Shown: positions 1 through 8,339 of the stretch, in pieces
Position numbering within the stretch: the stretch's first letter is position 1
How the letters are laid out: each line of letters begins with the position of its first letter
Assembly: GCA_900318645.1 (NCBI GenBank)
Contig: ONLH01000019.1
Span: 1-56,177, forward strand
DNA from: an uncultured Prevotellaceae bacterium
GTDB lineage: Bacteria > Bacteroidota > Bacteroidia > Bacteroidales > Muribaculaceae
Length of the DNA stretch: 56,177 nt
Direction: 5' to 3'
The notes under the pieces: generated by a model
What the model was told of the DNA's origin: nothing
The model's input: the letters and a program-made list of their open reading frames with translations, nothing else
Database searches by the model: none
Position numbers and translations under genes: made by a program

Positions 1-337
1 GTGTGGGCAACACGAAACTTCCAAAGCCTGCCACCCAAGGAACCGTAGTTGGCGACATTGCCCGCAAGCACCAGGGGATTACATTCGCTATGGTCACGGG
101 GTTGTATTCGGCTGCTTCACGCTCCGCACTTCAACCAGCCGGCTGCGCTGGCTGGATTGAGCTGCTCCGCTACAGCCTCATGCCGCTGGGCGACTTCGCC
201 CGGCGGAGATCACCCTATTCCCACCGCTCATCGATGGCGATGCCTTACTTGATTATTCACATTCTTCTACAATTATTGTTTAAAGTGAATTTGAATATTC
301 TTTGGGGGTATTTCGAAGATTTTTAGTAACTTGCGGC
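1..337. other. intergenic region without a supported gene
   Basis: I see no credible gene here. An open frame of about 107 codons crosses it but has no recognisable domain, and its C-terminal part reads through AT-rich promoter-like sequence. Positions 172-245 hold a repeat-like stretch containing CCGCTGGGCGACT and CGCCCGG. A diverged second copy lies at 2271-2345, so this is a dispersed intergenic repeat. The last 60 bases before the esterase gene are AT-rich and probably carry its promoter, but no clean TAnnTTTG box is present. Confidence 0.5.
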
Positions 338-1153
338 ATGAAAAAGATTCTGATATTTTTGATACTGGCGGCAGTTGCCGTCACATGGGACCTTGGCGCT
401 AGCGCACAAGGCAGGAGCAAGGGTGACAACCTGTTCTATGTTTTCGCCGAAAAAACGGTGAAAATTGACAAGAAGAAGATCCGGTATAGGGCGGCGTTGA
501 CAGCCCCGACCGATACCGCCCGTCCCGCAATCATCATCTACCTGCATGGCGGCAGTGGTGCCGGCAGTGACAACGAACAGCAACTGAGGTCGCCTGGCAT
601 CGCCCAAATTTATGACTACCTCGCTGAGCAGGGCATCAAAGCCTATTTCTTGGTTCCCCAATGCGAGGATGAATCGTCATGGTCTGGTTATAATCCCCCG
701 CCCAAACGATCGGGACGCCGCACCCCAGGAGGCCCCCGTCCCCAAGGGCCGGTAAAATGCCCGTCCTACAACCCGTTTGCCAAAGCATTGGCCGACCTGT
801 ATGTGCAGGACTTCGGCGCCGACCCCAATAGGATCTACATCTTTGGAGCATCGATGGGAGGCGATGGCGTGTGGCACATCGTGAAAGATTATCCTGACTA
901 CTTCGCAGCAGCCATGGCGGCTTCGGGCGCCTACCGTGGAATGGGTGTACCCGACTTGGGCAGCACACCGCTGCTTTGCACCAAGGGAACCCGTGAAGGA
1001 AACTACAGCAAGTATGTGCAGATGATTGACGACATCAGGCTCTTGGGTGGTGAAGTCAATTTCCAGCCCTTGGAGGGGTGCGATCACCATTCAGCGATAG
1101 ATAATGCCTTTACCAGCGAACGTATCGCCTGGGTCTTGTCCCATCAGCGCTGA
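338..1153 (+). CDS. secreted alpha/beta-hydrolase (esterase-like)
   Basis: A 271-residue exported hydrolase, probably an esterase acting on carbohydrate- or xenobiotic-linked esters in the periplasm or outside the cell. Residues 1-24 form a Sec signal peptide ending in ASAQ. Visible catalytic features are the oxyanion-type HGGSGAG motif (residues 70-76), the nucleophile elbow GASMGG with Ser172, and a histidine pair at 250-251 in GCDHHS. These match the PHB-depolymerase/feruloyl-esterase branch of the fold. Residues 120-140 are an unusual Pro/Gly/Arg-rich insert. I chose the ATG at 338 because it begins a good signal peptide; the frame stays open upstream to a TTG at 302, which would spoil it. 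No operon partner. Exact substrate unknown. Confidence 0.75.
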   Translation: MKKILIFLILAAVAVTWDLGASAQGRSKGDNLFYVFAEKTVKIDKKKIRYRAALTAPTDTARPAIIIYLHGGSGAGSDNEQQLRSPGIAQIYDYLAEQGIKAYFLVPQCEDESSWSGYNPPPKRSGRRTPGGPRPQGPVKCPSYNPFAKALADLYVQDFGADPNRIYIFGASMGGDGVWHIVKDYPDYFAAAMAASGAYRGMGVPDLGSTPLLCTKGTREGNYSKYVQMIDDIRLLGGEVNFQPLEGCDHHSAIDNAFTSERIAWVLSHQR

Positions 1154-1501
1154 GCGTTTAACGCCATCATTAAAGGCTATGATAATGGACACATTGTTTG
1201 CATATTCTTAGCAGGCATTTCTTTAGGCCTCCGTGTCGCGAATCCATATTGATAGCGGTACGAGGAAGCCTATCTCTGTGACAAGATCCTAATCATCGCC
1301 TGTAGCGATTGGCCCACCCGCGAACCCCGCTGGCGATGGGCCGTTCCACTCCGTCTGCGTCCGCTACGAATGACTGACTTATCGGCTGGAGAGTGCCCGG
1401 CCAGGCTCACTGTCCGCGCCGACACCCCGCACAGCCGGCTGCTCGCTGTTGTATAACCGGCTAACGTCCTCTTGACGGGCTTTGAAATGATTGTCTTTCC
1501 T
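1154..1501. other. intergenic region between convergent genes
   Basis: 348 bases between the convergent esterase and acetyltransferase genes. I find no gene. GGCCCA at 1311-1316 and TGGGCC at 1337-1342 could pair into a weak stem, which might help terminate either transcript, but there is no T-run. The rest looks like decayed sequence. Confidence 0.4.
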
Positions 1502-2068
1502 TCATAACACCAGGTGCTTCATGTCATGACCGCCCCAGTGGTTGTCGTTTACATATCGAAAACCGATTGATGTATAAAGTGCCTCACCAACGGGATTACC
1601 TTTATCAACCAGTAGCCCAAGGACAGGCAGACCCATTTGGTCGGCGCGTTCTTTGGTGACGCGTATCAGGCGCCTAGCAATTCCCTGTCGGCGATATTCA
1701 GGCAGAACAGCCAACGAGTCAAGATAGAGTTCGCCGGGCTGCGTTTCATCATTAATGCCGGAATGATCCCTACCGATGAGTTCCAAAGCCAATTCGAGGA
1801 AAGGACGGCGAAGTTCATGGAGCCTTGAGCCATCATAGCTGACCGAGATGCCGACCACCTTGTCACCGTCCAGGGCAACACAGGTGTTCTTGTAACTGTA
1901 TTGCGAATCCTCCCGCTCCACCAGCAGGGTCATCATTTTGTAAAAATCATCCAGCCCATAGCTGTCGCCACAGAAACTCAGGCAGCAGTCGTCCGTCATG
2001 GCCAACATGATCATGCGGGCAATCTCTGGGGCCTGCTCCCTGCTTGCTTGTCGGATGTCAATCTTCAT
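1502..2068 (-). CDS. GNAT-family N-acetyltransferase
   Basis: A 188-residue cytoplasmic acetyltransferase that would transfer an acetyl group from acetyl-CoA to an amine. The acetyl-CoA pyrophosphate-binding motif A is clear as RRQGIARRL (residues 126-134), preceded by the beta4 strand LYLDSLAVLPEY and followed by the typical YTSIGF turn (165-170) of the C-terminal motif B region. Length fits a single GNAT domain. The N-terminal part is Met/Cys-rich (MIMLAMTDDCC). It stands alone; its start ATG is 2066-2068, and a minus-strand -7 box lies about 135 bases upstream. The substrate cannot be read from the sequence; GNATs with this layout act on antibiotics, proteins or polyamines. Confidence 0.85.
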   Translation of the reverse strand: MKIDIRQASREQAPEIARMIMLAMTDDCCLSFCGDSYGLDDFYKMMTLLVEREDSQYSYKNTCVALDGDKVVGISVSYDGSRLHELRRPFLELALELIGRDHSGINDETQPGELYLDSLAVLPEYRRQGIARRLIRVTKERADQMGLPVLGLLVDKGNPVGEALYTSIGFRYVNDNHWGGHDMKHLVL

Positions 2069-2201
2069 GTCCTGTCAATTAGATTTGAAAAATGGGCGCC
2101 TTGCCGATCAAACATTTTCCACCATTGATTATTTGATGATAGGAACTCAATTCCTATGATTATTCGCAATGGTTTACATTTTTTCAAATAAATAATTGCC
2201 A

Positions 2202-2209
2202 CAAAGTTA
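2202..2209 (-). promoter_or_regulatory. Bacteroidetes -7 box (acetyltransferase gene)
   Basis: On the minus strand this reads TAACTTTG, matching TAnnTTTG, and faces the acetyltransferase gene. The leader would be about 130 bases. One of the two CCTAAGGAATAAA repeats lies immediately upstream of it, so the repeat could act as an operator. Confidence 0.4.
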
Positions 2210-2270
2210 CACTTTTCCTAAGGAATAAACAGGCTGTTTGCACATTTTCCTAAGGAATAAAGTCCTTCCC

Positions 2271-2345
2271 AGCCTCACGCCGCTGGGCGACTACGCCCGG
2301 CCGAGATTACTCTGTTCCCGCCGCCCATCAATGGCCCTGCCGTCA
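2271..2345. repeat. dispersed intergenic repeat, second copy
   Basis: Shares CCGCTGGGCGACT, CGCCCGG and the spacing of the following blocks with 172-245. I estimate about 80 percent identity by eye. Neither copy has obvious terminal inverted repeats or an open frame of its own. Confidence 0.5.
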
Positions 2346-2632
2346 CTGCCGCCGTGTCGGGATTACTCCGTTACCGAGAGTGGCTTATCGGGCTGTCTGT
2401 CCGCATGGAGGCCTCACATGCACGGCTTGTTTCGTCGCTGTCGCATCAGGTCTCGCTGCGCTCGATTTGATGAACGCTCTTCAATTAAACCCAGCGTTCT
2501 CGCTGCGCTCGGAGGTATCGATGCTGCCAGCCCCCATGGCACAATTTTAATATTGATGGGATTGAAACGGGGTAGGGGACAAAGAAAAAAACAGAGGCCG
2601 CTGAAAAAATCAACGACCTCCGTTATTACTGT

Positions 2633-2715
2633 GTCCAAGATGAGAGTCGAACTCACACGCCCAATTGGGCACTACCCCCTCAAAGTAGCGCGTCTACCAA
2701 TTCCGCCACCTGGAC
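2633..2715 (-). tRNA. tRNA-Leu (anticodon GAG)
   Basis: The minus strand folds as an 83-base class II tRNA. The acceptor arm pairs GTCCAGG with CTTGGAC, the D-arm contains GGTAGA, the anticodon stem CTACT/GGTAG encloses the loop TTGAGGG (anticodon GAG), there is a long variable arm (GTGCCCAATTGGGC), and the T-loop reads GTTCGAC. CCA is not encoded. It is the last of three tRNAs on this strand and probably co-transcribed with the two Gly tRNAs. Confidence 0.93.
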
Positions 2716-2724
2716 AAATAGAGA

Positions 2725-2796
<72 letters not shown>

Positions 2797-2848
2797 ATTC
2801 GAAGTACTGTTTCCAGTACCGTACCATTGTTAAGTTCAAAGAACGTGA

Positions 2849-2920
<72 letters not shown>

Positions 2921-2966
2921 AGTCAATTCTGACCCCTCAAGAGGGGTGCTTTCGTGAATTGCGGTG

Positions 2967-2974
2967 CAAAGATA
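2967..2974 (-). promoter_or_regulatory. Bacteroidetes promoter for the tRNA cluster
   Basis: The minus strand reads TATCTTTG, a perfect TAnnTTTG, with TTTTG 19 bases upstream as the -33 box. It lies 46 bases before the first tRNA-Gly. Confidence 0.65.
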
Positions 2975-3030
2975 TAGCGACTTTTTGAACTGGCAAAATT
3001 TTTTGCCAGAAAAATCACTTTTTTTTGAAA

Positions 3031-3624
3031 TTATTTTTTTACACCAAGCAGAGTGAAGAACTCATTCTGACGGTGAATGTCCTCAAACTCACCACTATAC
3101 TCAAATGTGATGGTGGTTGAGTCCTGTTTCTCGACGCCGCGCATTTTCATGCACATGTGCTGTGCTTCGGCATAAACGATGACGCCGCGGTTAGGCAGCA
3201 CGCGAGTGAGGAGTTCGCAGATGTCGTGTGTCATGCGCTCCTGGACCTGCAGGCGACGGGAGAAGGTATCGACGATGCGGGCGAGCTTGCTCAGGCCGAC
3301 AATGCCTCCGGCAGGGATATAACCGATGGAAACTTTGCCGAAGAAGGGCAGCACGTGGTGCTCACACAGGGAGTAGAACTCGATATCCTTGACGATGACG
3401 ATTTCGCTGCCCTCGTGCTCAAAGATGGCGCTGTGGACGATGGCATCGGCGTCCTCGCTGTAGCCGCGCGTATTTTCGATGAGAGCCTTGGCGGCGCGCA
3501 TAGGTGTCTTGGCCAGACCTTCACGATCTGGATCTTCTCCGATGAGTTCGATGATGGCGCGGTAGTGTTCGGCTATTTTTTCGGCGAGTTTCAAATCCTC
3601 GTCGCTGAATTTCATTTTAATCAT
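3031..3624 (-). CDS. folE: GTP cyclohydrolase I
   Basis: Converts GTP to 7,8-dihydroneopterin triphosphate, the first step of tetrahydrofolate and related pterin synthesis; a cytoplasmic homodecamer in known members. The 197-residue protein has the diagnostic zinc/active-site block SLCEHHVLPFFG (Cys87, His90) and the third ligand Cys158 in AQHMCMKMRG. EDPDREGLAKTP near residue 30 is the family's N-terminal signature. I chose the start MIKMKF at 3624 because ATGATTAA overlaps the stop of the SPOR gene, suggesting translational coupling. An ATG at 3615 (MKFSDED) is equally possible, and the frame stays open to 3666. Last gene of a two-gene unit. Confidence 0.95.
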   Translation of the reverse strand: MIKMKFSDEDLKLAEKIAEHYRAIIELIGEDPDREGLAKTPMRAAKALIENTRGYSEDADAIVHSAIFEHEGSEIVIVKDIEFYSLCEHHVLPFFGKVSIGYIPAGGIVGLSKLARIVDTFSRRLQVQERMTHDICELLTRVLPNRGVIVYAEAQHMCMKMRGVEKQDSTTITFEYSGEFEDIHRQNEFFTLLGVKK

Positions 3625-4276
3625 TACTCCAGATGTTGATGCGGTCACGGACGATGACCATTTCACGTGCGAACTTGGGATAAACGCTCTTGATGCGGTT
3701 CAGGGCAGCCTTTGCTTCATGCTGAGTCTTGAAGTCACCGATGCGCAGTCTCCATGAGGGAGCCTTATAGGAGATGTAGGAACGGTACTGCGGGAACTTC
3801 ATGGCGATGTCACGGGCGCGTTGCTGAGTGGCGGCCTTGGCGGTACGGGGATTATTGTCGGTATAGGCTTGGATGCGGTAACCGACGCCACGGTTCTCGA
3901 TAGTCTGTTGTGAGGTGTGCTGGCGCTTGGGTTTCTTGGGCGTCACTTCCTCTTTCTTCTTCTCTTCGTCTTTTTTCTTCTCCTCTTCCTTCTTGGTGGT
4001 ATTATCGTCCTCGTCGAGTTCGTTGATCTTTTCTTCCTCGGCTTTCTCTTTCTTTTTGTCTTTCTCCTTGACCTTCTTGTCCTTGCTGTTGGTCTGCTGT
4101 TGCTGCTTGCCCAGGTCGGCATTATTGCGCTTGACAAGTTCCTTGGGGGCGTCAACAGTGACCTGGCCGCTCTGGTTCAGGCGGTCGGTGATTAGTGGGC
4201 GTTGTGCGCTGGCTGCCAATGCGATGACGAGCATCAGGCACAGGCTCAAGACGCGGATGTGTAATCTCTTGAACAT
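3617..4276 (-). CDS. secreted SPOR-domain protein
   Basis: A 219-residue envelope protein. Residues 1-24 are a signal peptide ending AASAQ. Residues 58-120 are an extreme low-complexity linker of Lys, Glu, Asp and Gln (KEKDKKKEKAEEEK and similar), probably extended or helical. Residues 131-215 form a SPOR domain (GYRIQAYTDNNPRTAKAAT, LRIGDFKTQHEAKAALNRI), which in known members binds denuded peptidoglycan at division sites. The gene overlaps folE by eight bases; the pairing with folate synthesis is not functionally obvious. A clear -7 box lies upstream at 4313-4320. Confidence 0.88.
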   Translation of the reverse strand: MFKRLHIRVLSLCLMLVIALAASAQRPLITDRLNQSGQVTVDAPKELVKRNNADLGKQQQQTNSKDKKVKEKDKKKEKAEEEKINELDEDDNTTKKEEEKKKDEEKKKEEVTPKKPKRQHTSQQTIENRGVGYRIQAYTDNNPRTAKAATQQRARDIAMKFPQYRSYISYKAPSWRLRIGDFKTQHEAKAALNRIKSVYPKFAREMVIVRDRINIWSND

Positions 4277-4312
4277 TATAGTTATAGATGTATTGTTTTC
4301 AAATTTTGCCGC

Positions 4313-4320
4313 AAAGATAG
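4313..4320 (-). promoter_or_regulatory. Bacteroidetes -7 box (SPOR-folE)
   Basis: Minus strand TATCTTTG, 36 bases before the SPOR gene start. Sequence further upstream is AT-rich. Confidence 0.6.
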
Positions 4321-4400
4321 TGCATTTTTCCGTAACGGATATAGTTTTTAATAGATTTTAATGACGAACGGGTCTTTGGTTCGACCATACAACTAATAAC

Positions 4401-4470
4401 TCACGCTAAGCCGCCAAGTCGCTAAGTTTTATAATTATTTAAATCTTAGCGGCTTAGCGCCTTAGCGTGA
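4401..4470. repeat. TTAGCG-family long hairpin repeat
   Basis: The left arm starts TCACGCTAAG and contains GTCGCTAAG; the right arm contains CTTAGCGGCTTAGCG and ends CTTAGCGTGA. The arms pair almost fully around an AT-rich centre, giving a hairpin of about 70 bases. It sits 21 bases past the end of tpiA, so it may end that transcript. Related copies are near 26318, 30415, 38172, 40190, 44784 and 52574. Confidence 0.7.
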
Positions 4471-4491
4471 AGCCAGTTAAGTCTCAATAGT

Positions 4492-5250
4492 TTAGAAGGC
4501 GGTGACGATACCCATGAAGTCGCCGGCCTTCAACGAGGCGCCGCCGATGAGGCCGCCGTCGATGTCAGGCTTTGCGAACAGTTCGGGGGCGTTGCTGGGT
4601 TTGCAGCTGCCGCCGTAGAGGATGGTCATGTCGTCGGCTACCTGTGCACCGTACTGGTCAGCCAGCAGGCCACGGATGAAGGCGTGGATCTCCTGTGCCT
4701 GGTCGCTCGTGGCGGTCTTGCCAGTACCGATGGCCCAGATAGGCTCATAGGCGATAACGATGTTGGCCATCTGCTCAGCGGTCAGGTGGAACAAGGAGTC
4801 ACGGATTTCGGCACCGATGACCTCCTTGAACGAACCATTCTCGCGCTCCTCCAGGCTCTCGCCGCAGCAGAAGATCACCTTCAGACCGTTTTCCAGCGCC
4901 AAGTCAACCTTGGTCTTGAGCATCTCATAGCTCTCGTTGTAGTAACCACGGCGCTCGCTGTGACCCAGGATTACGTAGTTGGCACCTGTCGATGCAACCA
5001 TAGCGGCAGAAACCTCACCGGTGTAGGCACCGCTGGTGTGGTCGGCGCAGTTCTGAGCAGCCAGGCCTACGTTAGCGTCGCCGATGACCTCCTTAACAGC
5101 CATCAGGTGGGTAAAGGGAACGCCCATGATGACTTCACACTTCAGGTTAGCCTCTGCAGCAACAGCGGCACACACGTCCTTAGCGAGCTGTACGCCTTCG
5201 GGCACGGTGGTATTCATCTTCCAGTTGCCCGCAACAATGTTCTTTCTCAT
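4492..5250 (-). CDS. tpiA: triosephosphate isomerase
   Basis: Interconverts dihydroxyacetone phosphate and glyceraldehyde 3-phosphate in glycolysis; cytoplasmic dimer. The 252-residue length is normal. All catalytic elements are visible: NWKMN with Lys11, GHSERR with His97, and [11 protein letters not shown] with Glu169, followed by the phosphate-gripping loop 6 and the C-terminal GGSCKPSNA and GGLIGGASL phosphate loops. It is a single gene with its own promoter at 5299-5306 and a long hairpin downstream. Confidence 0.98.
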   Translation of the reverse strand: MRKNIVAGNWKMNTTVPEGVQLAKDVCAAVAAEANLKCEVIMGVPFTHLMAVKEVIGDANVGLAAQNCADHTSGAYTGEVSAAMVASTGANYVILGHSERRGYYNESYEMLKTKVDLALENGLKVIFCCGESLEERENGSFKEVIGAEIRDSLFHLTAEQMANIVIAYEPIWAIGTGKTATSDQAQEIHAFIRGLLADQYGAQVADDMTILYGGSCKPSNAPELFAKPDIDGGLIGGASLKAGDFMGIVTAF

Positions 5251-5298
5251 TTTTCTGTTATTCAGTTAAAACAATAAAAGTGATTTCATTCAATGCCA

Positions 5299-5306
5299 CA
5301 AAGGTA
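5299..5306 (-). promoter_or_regulatory. Bacteroidetes promoter (tpiA)
   Basis: Minus strand TACCTTTG with a TTTG -33 box 20 bases upstream (GTTTGACG). The leader to the tpiA ATG is about 45 bases. Confidence 0.7.
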
Positions 5307-5398
5307 CAATGTTTTGTTGAAATCGTCAAACAACAGTCTTCTGATTTTTCAAACAACTAGGATAACTTGTGAACAATAGTTACAGCATCTTATTGTAT

Positions 5399-6112
5399 TC
5401 ATTGGGGGTGGTGGAGGAACTCCATGATGGCGCTGGGTTGGTCGTCTATGGCGAGGGAGACAATGTAGCCGTCGTCGATGGGGTAGAGGGTGGGGGTGAG
5501 CTGGTCGCCCAGTTTGGCGGCAATGCGGTACTCCACGTGCATGTCCTGGACCTCGAAGCCCTCTGGCAGCAGTTCCATGGCGATGCGTACGTAGTTAGCG
5601 TTGTTCATGTGCCGGTTGTAGTCGATGTCGGCTCGCATGACCTCGACGGGCTCCAGCACGGTGCCGTCCTGCTTGGGCAGGATGATGCGTCGGCCGCGGT
5701 AGTTCATCTCCTGTTTGGCCTCGAGGGTGAGCGATGCGATGGCGTCTTCGGAGAGCCGGGCGAGTTTGCCCGTGGCAAGATCGACAAAGGCGCCCATGCT
5801 CCATGTTCGGTAGCAGGGTTGACCCTGGGCGTCGCAGATGAACGTGTTGCGGAAGCCGTACATCGGCAATACCTCATAGATGGACGTGGTCACCGACAAG
5901 TCCTCCTTGAAGCGCGGCACACGCACGACTTCGACTTGGCGTGTGGCGAGAAGTTGCGTCATGTTGTTGTCGTTGAAGAACTTACGTGCCGTTGGCTCGC
6001 TGTCAATCCACATCTCGGAGCAGTCCTGCATCATCTGCAGGGCCGAGTAGAGTTTCAGTTTCCCCTCGCTGTCGCAGCAACTGGTAGTCACTTTATAATT
6101 GAGTGTGTACAT
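5399..6112 (-). CDS. acyl-ACP thioesterase
   Basis: Hydrolyses acyl-ACP to free fatty acid, ending fatty-acid chain growth in the cytoplasm. The 237-residue protein has two hotdog domains like plant FatA/FatB and bacterial homologues. The second contains the catalytic signature ADIDYNRHMNNANY (residues 161-174), matching the D-x-N-x-H-x-N-N block, and the first has the substrate-proximal YRTWSMGAFVDLATG. In Bacteroidales such enzymes release medium or branched fatty acids. It is transcribed alone, with a -7 box about 35 bases upstream. Confidence 0.92.
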   Translation of the reverse strand: MYTLNYKVTTSCCDSEGKLKLYSALQMMQDCSEMWIDSEPTARKFFNDNNMTQLLATRQVEVVRVPRFKEDLSVTTSIYEVLPMYGFRNTFICDAQGQPCYRTWSMGAFVDLATGKLARLSEDAIASLTLEAKQEMNYRGRRIILPKQDGTVLEPVEVMRADIDYNRHMNNANYVRIAMELLPEGFEVQDMHVEYRIAAKLGDQLTPTLYPIDDGYIVSLAIDDQPSAIMEFLHHPQ

Positions 6113-6142
6113 AGTTTTTTATGATGGTAGTTAAATGATGTG

Positions 6143-6150
6143 CAAAGTTA
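6143..6150 (-). promoter_or_regulatory. Bacteroidetes -7 box (thioesterase)
   Basis: Minus strand TAACTTTG. No perfect TTG -33 element at the ideal distance. Confidence 0.5.
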
Positions 6151-6235
6151 GCTATATTATCGGAAATGGGAAGGTAAATCCACATTATTAATATACTTTA
6201 AGGGGGTATGGCGGGTGAATTTACAAGATTTTTTG

Positions 6236-6243
6236 TACCTTTG
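6236..6243 (+). promoter_or_regulatory. Bacteroidetes -7 box (etf operon)
   Basis: TACCTTTG, about 85 bases before the etfB start. The region upstream is AT-rich, and no ideal TTTG -33 box is evident. It is divergent from the thioesterase promoter at 6143-6150. Confidence 0.65.
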
Positions 6244-6327
6244 CGGCGCTTTTTGTGTTTTTAGACACAAGTGGCTGTAAATAAAAAGAATATCAACATA
6301 ACAACCATAAATTGTAAAATAGAAACT

Positions 6328-7200
6328 ATGGGTTTAAGAATTATTGTTCTGGCCAAGCAAGTGCCAGACACCCGCAATGTGGGTAAAGATGCGATGAAGG
6401 AAGACGGCACCATCAACCGTGCCGCTCTGCCCGCTATTTTCAACCCCGAGGACCTGAACGCCCTGGAACAGGCGTTGCAGCTCAAGGACGCTCATCCTGG
6501 CTCAACCATCACGCTGCTGACGATGGGCTTGCCTCGCAGCGCCGAGATGGTGCGCGAGAGCCTCTATCGTGGCGGTGATGACGGCGTGGTATTGACCGAC
6601 CGCCCTCTGGGTGGCGCCGACACGCTGGCTACGAGCTACTCGTTGGCTCAGGCCATCAGGCACATGGGCGAGTTTGATATCATCGTGGGTGGCCGCCAGG
6701 CCATTGACGGCGACACCGCACAGGTGGGACCGCAGATTGCTGAGAAGTTGGGTTTGCCCCAGGTGACCTATGCCGAGAGCATTCAGGTTGCTGATGGCAA
6801 GGCAACCATCAAGCGCCGCATCGAGCGCGGCTTTGAGACCGTGGAGTGCCCGCTGCCTCTGGTGGTGACCGTTAACGGTAGCGCTGACGCTTGCCGTCCC
6901 CGCAACGCTCGTCTCATCCAGAAGTACAAATATGCCGTGACGCCCAGCGAGAAGGCCGCTCTGCCCGCCGACCGTCAGGCGCTCGTTGATGCCCGTCCCT
7001 ACCTTGCTATCAAGGAGTGGGGTGTGAAGGAGATTGAGGCTGACCCCGAACAGATCGGTATGGCCGGTTCGCCCACCAAGGTGAAAACCATCGTCAACGT
7101 AGCTTTCCAGGCCAAGGAAGCCCGCCGCATCGACGCCGCTGCCGATGCCGAGCTCGAGGGCCTCGTTAAAGAACTTATTGCCGATCACATTATCGGATAA
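6328..7200 (+). CDS. etfB: electron transfer flavoprotein, beta subunit
   Basis: Beta subunit of ETF, which binds AMP and shuttles electrons between acyl-CoA dehydrogenase and other redox partners in the cytoplasm. The 290-residue protein opens with MGLRIIVLAKQVPD, carries the adenosine-binding block RESLYRGGDDGVVLTDR, and has the ETF-beta signature CPLPLVVTVNGSADACRPR around residue 190. The upstream in-frame GTG would add 19 unusual residues, so I start at the ATG of MGLR. It is followed by a hairpin and etfA after 102 bases. Confidence 0.95.
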   Translation: MGLRIIVLAKQVPDTRNVGKDAMKEDGTINRAALPAIFNPEDLNALEQALQLKDAHPGSTITLLTMGLPRSAEMVRESLYRGGDDGVVLTDRPLGGADTLATSYSLAQAIRHMGEFDIIVGGRQAIDGDTAQVGPQIAEKLGLPQVTYAESIQVADGKATIKRRIERGFETVECPLPLVVTVNGSADACRPRNARLIQKYKYAVTPSEKAALPADRQALVDARPYLAIKEWGVKEIEADPEQIGMAGSPTKVKTIVNVAFQAKEARRIDAAADAELEGLVKELIADHIIG

Positions 7201-7224
7201 ACAACTTGCTTTATCGCAAGTTGT
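7201..7224 (+). promoter_or_regulatory. stem-loop after etfB
   Basis: ACAACTTGC at 7201-7209 pairs perfectly with GCAAGTTGT at 7216-7224 around a six-base loop, directly after the etfB stop codon. There is no T-run, so it could be an mRNA-stabilising or partial terminator element. The rest of the gap to etfA is low-complexity (GATTAGTGATTAG, GACAACTGACAAC). Confidence 0.55.
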
Positions 7225-7302
7225 GATTAATGATTAGTGATTAGAGACCAAAGACTTTAGGGACTCTGACAACTGACAACTTAAAACTGAAGACTGAATA
7301 AA

Positions 7303-8331
7303 ATGGAAGACAAGAATAATCTGATAGTCTATTGCGAGTATGACGAGGGCCGTATTGCCGACGTCAGCCTCGAACTGTTGACCAAGGGCCGCCAGTTGGC
7401 TACCCGCTTGGGTTGCCGCCTCGAGGCGCTGGTGTTGGGCGACAAGCTCGACGGCATCGAGCAGGAGCTGTTCCCCTATGGCGTTGACGTGGTCTATAAG
7501 GTGCAGGACGAGCGCCTGTTCCCCTACACGTCGTTGCCTCACTCGAGCGTAGTGACCACGCTGTTCAAGGAGATTGAGCCGCAGGTGTGCCTCATGGGCG
7601 CTACCACCATTGGCCGTGACCTGGGTCCCCGCGTGTCATCATGTCTGCACAGCGGTCTGACCGCCGACTGCACCTCGCTGGAGATCGGTGACCACACCGA
7701 CGCAGCCAAGGGCAAGGAGTACAAGAACCTGCTGTACCAGATCCGTCCCGCCTTCGGTGGCAACATCGTCGCTACCATCGTCAATCCCGAGTGCCGTCCC
7801 CAGATGGCTACCGTGCGTGAGGGTGTGATGAAGAAGGAAATATTTGATGCCAACTATAAGGGCGAGGTCATCAACCTTGATCCCGACAAGTATATTGACC
7901 CCGCCAGCCTCGTGGTGAAGATCATCGACCGCGAGATTGAGCAGAGCAAGGTCAACATCAAGAACGCCCACATCATCGTGGCTGGTGGTTACGGTATGGG
8001 TAGCAAGGAGAATTTTGACATGCTGTTTGAACTCGCTGACGTGCTTGGTGGCGAGGTAGGTGCCTCGCGTGCTGCTGTCGATGCAGGCTTCACCGACCAT
8101 GACCGCCAGATCGGCCAGACCGGTGTCACCGTGCGTCCCAAGCTGTACATTGCCTGCGGTATTTCTGGCCAGATCCAGCACATCGCCGGTATGAACGAGA
8201 GCTCTATCATCATCAGCATCAACACCGACCCCGATGCGCCCATCAATGCGATCGCCGACTATGTGATCACTGGCAGTGTCGAGGATGTGATTCCCCGTCT
8301 CATCAAGCACTATAAGAAGAATTCAAAATAA
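7303..8331 (+). CDS. etfA: electron transfer flavoprotein, alpha subunit
   Basis: Alpha subunit of ETF, carrying the FAD. The 342-residue protein ends with the FAD-binding domain: GEVGASRAAVDAGF, QIGQTGVTVRPKLYIACG and SGQIQHIAGM, followed by SINTDPDAPI, the usual ETF-alpha signature order. The N-terminal half is the etfA nucleotide-binding-like domain (SLELLTKGRQLATRLG). It lies between etfB and the dehydrogenase, as in other anaerobic Bacteroidetes, where the set may perform electron bifurcation; that role is inferred. Confidence 0.95.
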   Translation: MEDKNNLIVYCEYDEGRIADVSLELLTKGRQLATRLGCRLEALVLGDKLDGIEQELFPYGVDVVYKVQDERLFPYTSLPHSSVVTTLFKEIEPQVCLMGATTIGRDLGPRVSSCLHSGLTADCTSLEIGDHTDAAKGKEYKNLLYQIRPAFGGNIVATIVNPECRPQMATVREGVMKKEIFDANYKGEVINLDPDKYIDPASLVVKIIDREIEQSKVNIKNAHIIVAGGYGMGSKENFDMLFELADVLGGEVGASRAAVDAGFTDHDRQIGQTGVTVRPKLYIACGISGQIQHIAGMNESSIIISINTDPDAPINAIADYVITGSVEDVIPRLIKHYKKNSK

Positions 8332-8339
8332 TAGTTTAA

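Larger units (their letters stand above)
2069..2632. other. intergenic region with dispersed and direct repeats
   Basis: 564 bases with no credible gene; the long plus-strand frame here runs into the downstream tRNA genes and is an artefact. It holds two 17-base direct copies of TTTTCCTAAGGAATAAA at 2213-2229 and 2245-2261, exactly 32 bases apart, next to a minus-strand -7 box. A diverged copy of the 172-245 repeat lies at 2271-2345. The rest (2346-2632) is GC-rich, repeat-like sequence. Confidence 0.5.

Noticed and set aside
3-326. a 107-codon plus-strand gene at the window start
   Set aside because: No domain or signal peptide; the middle is a dispersed repeat and the end is promoter-like AT-rich DNA.
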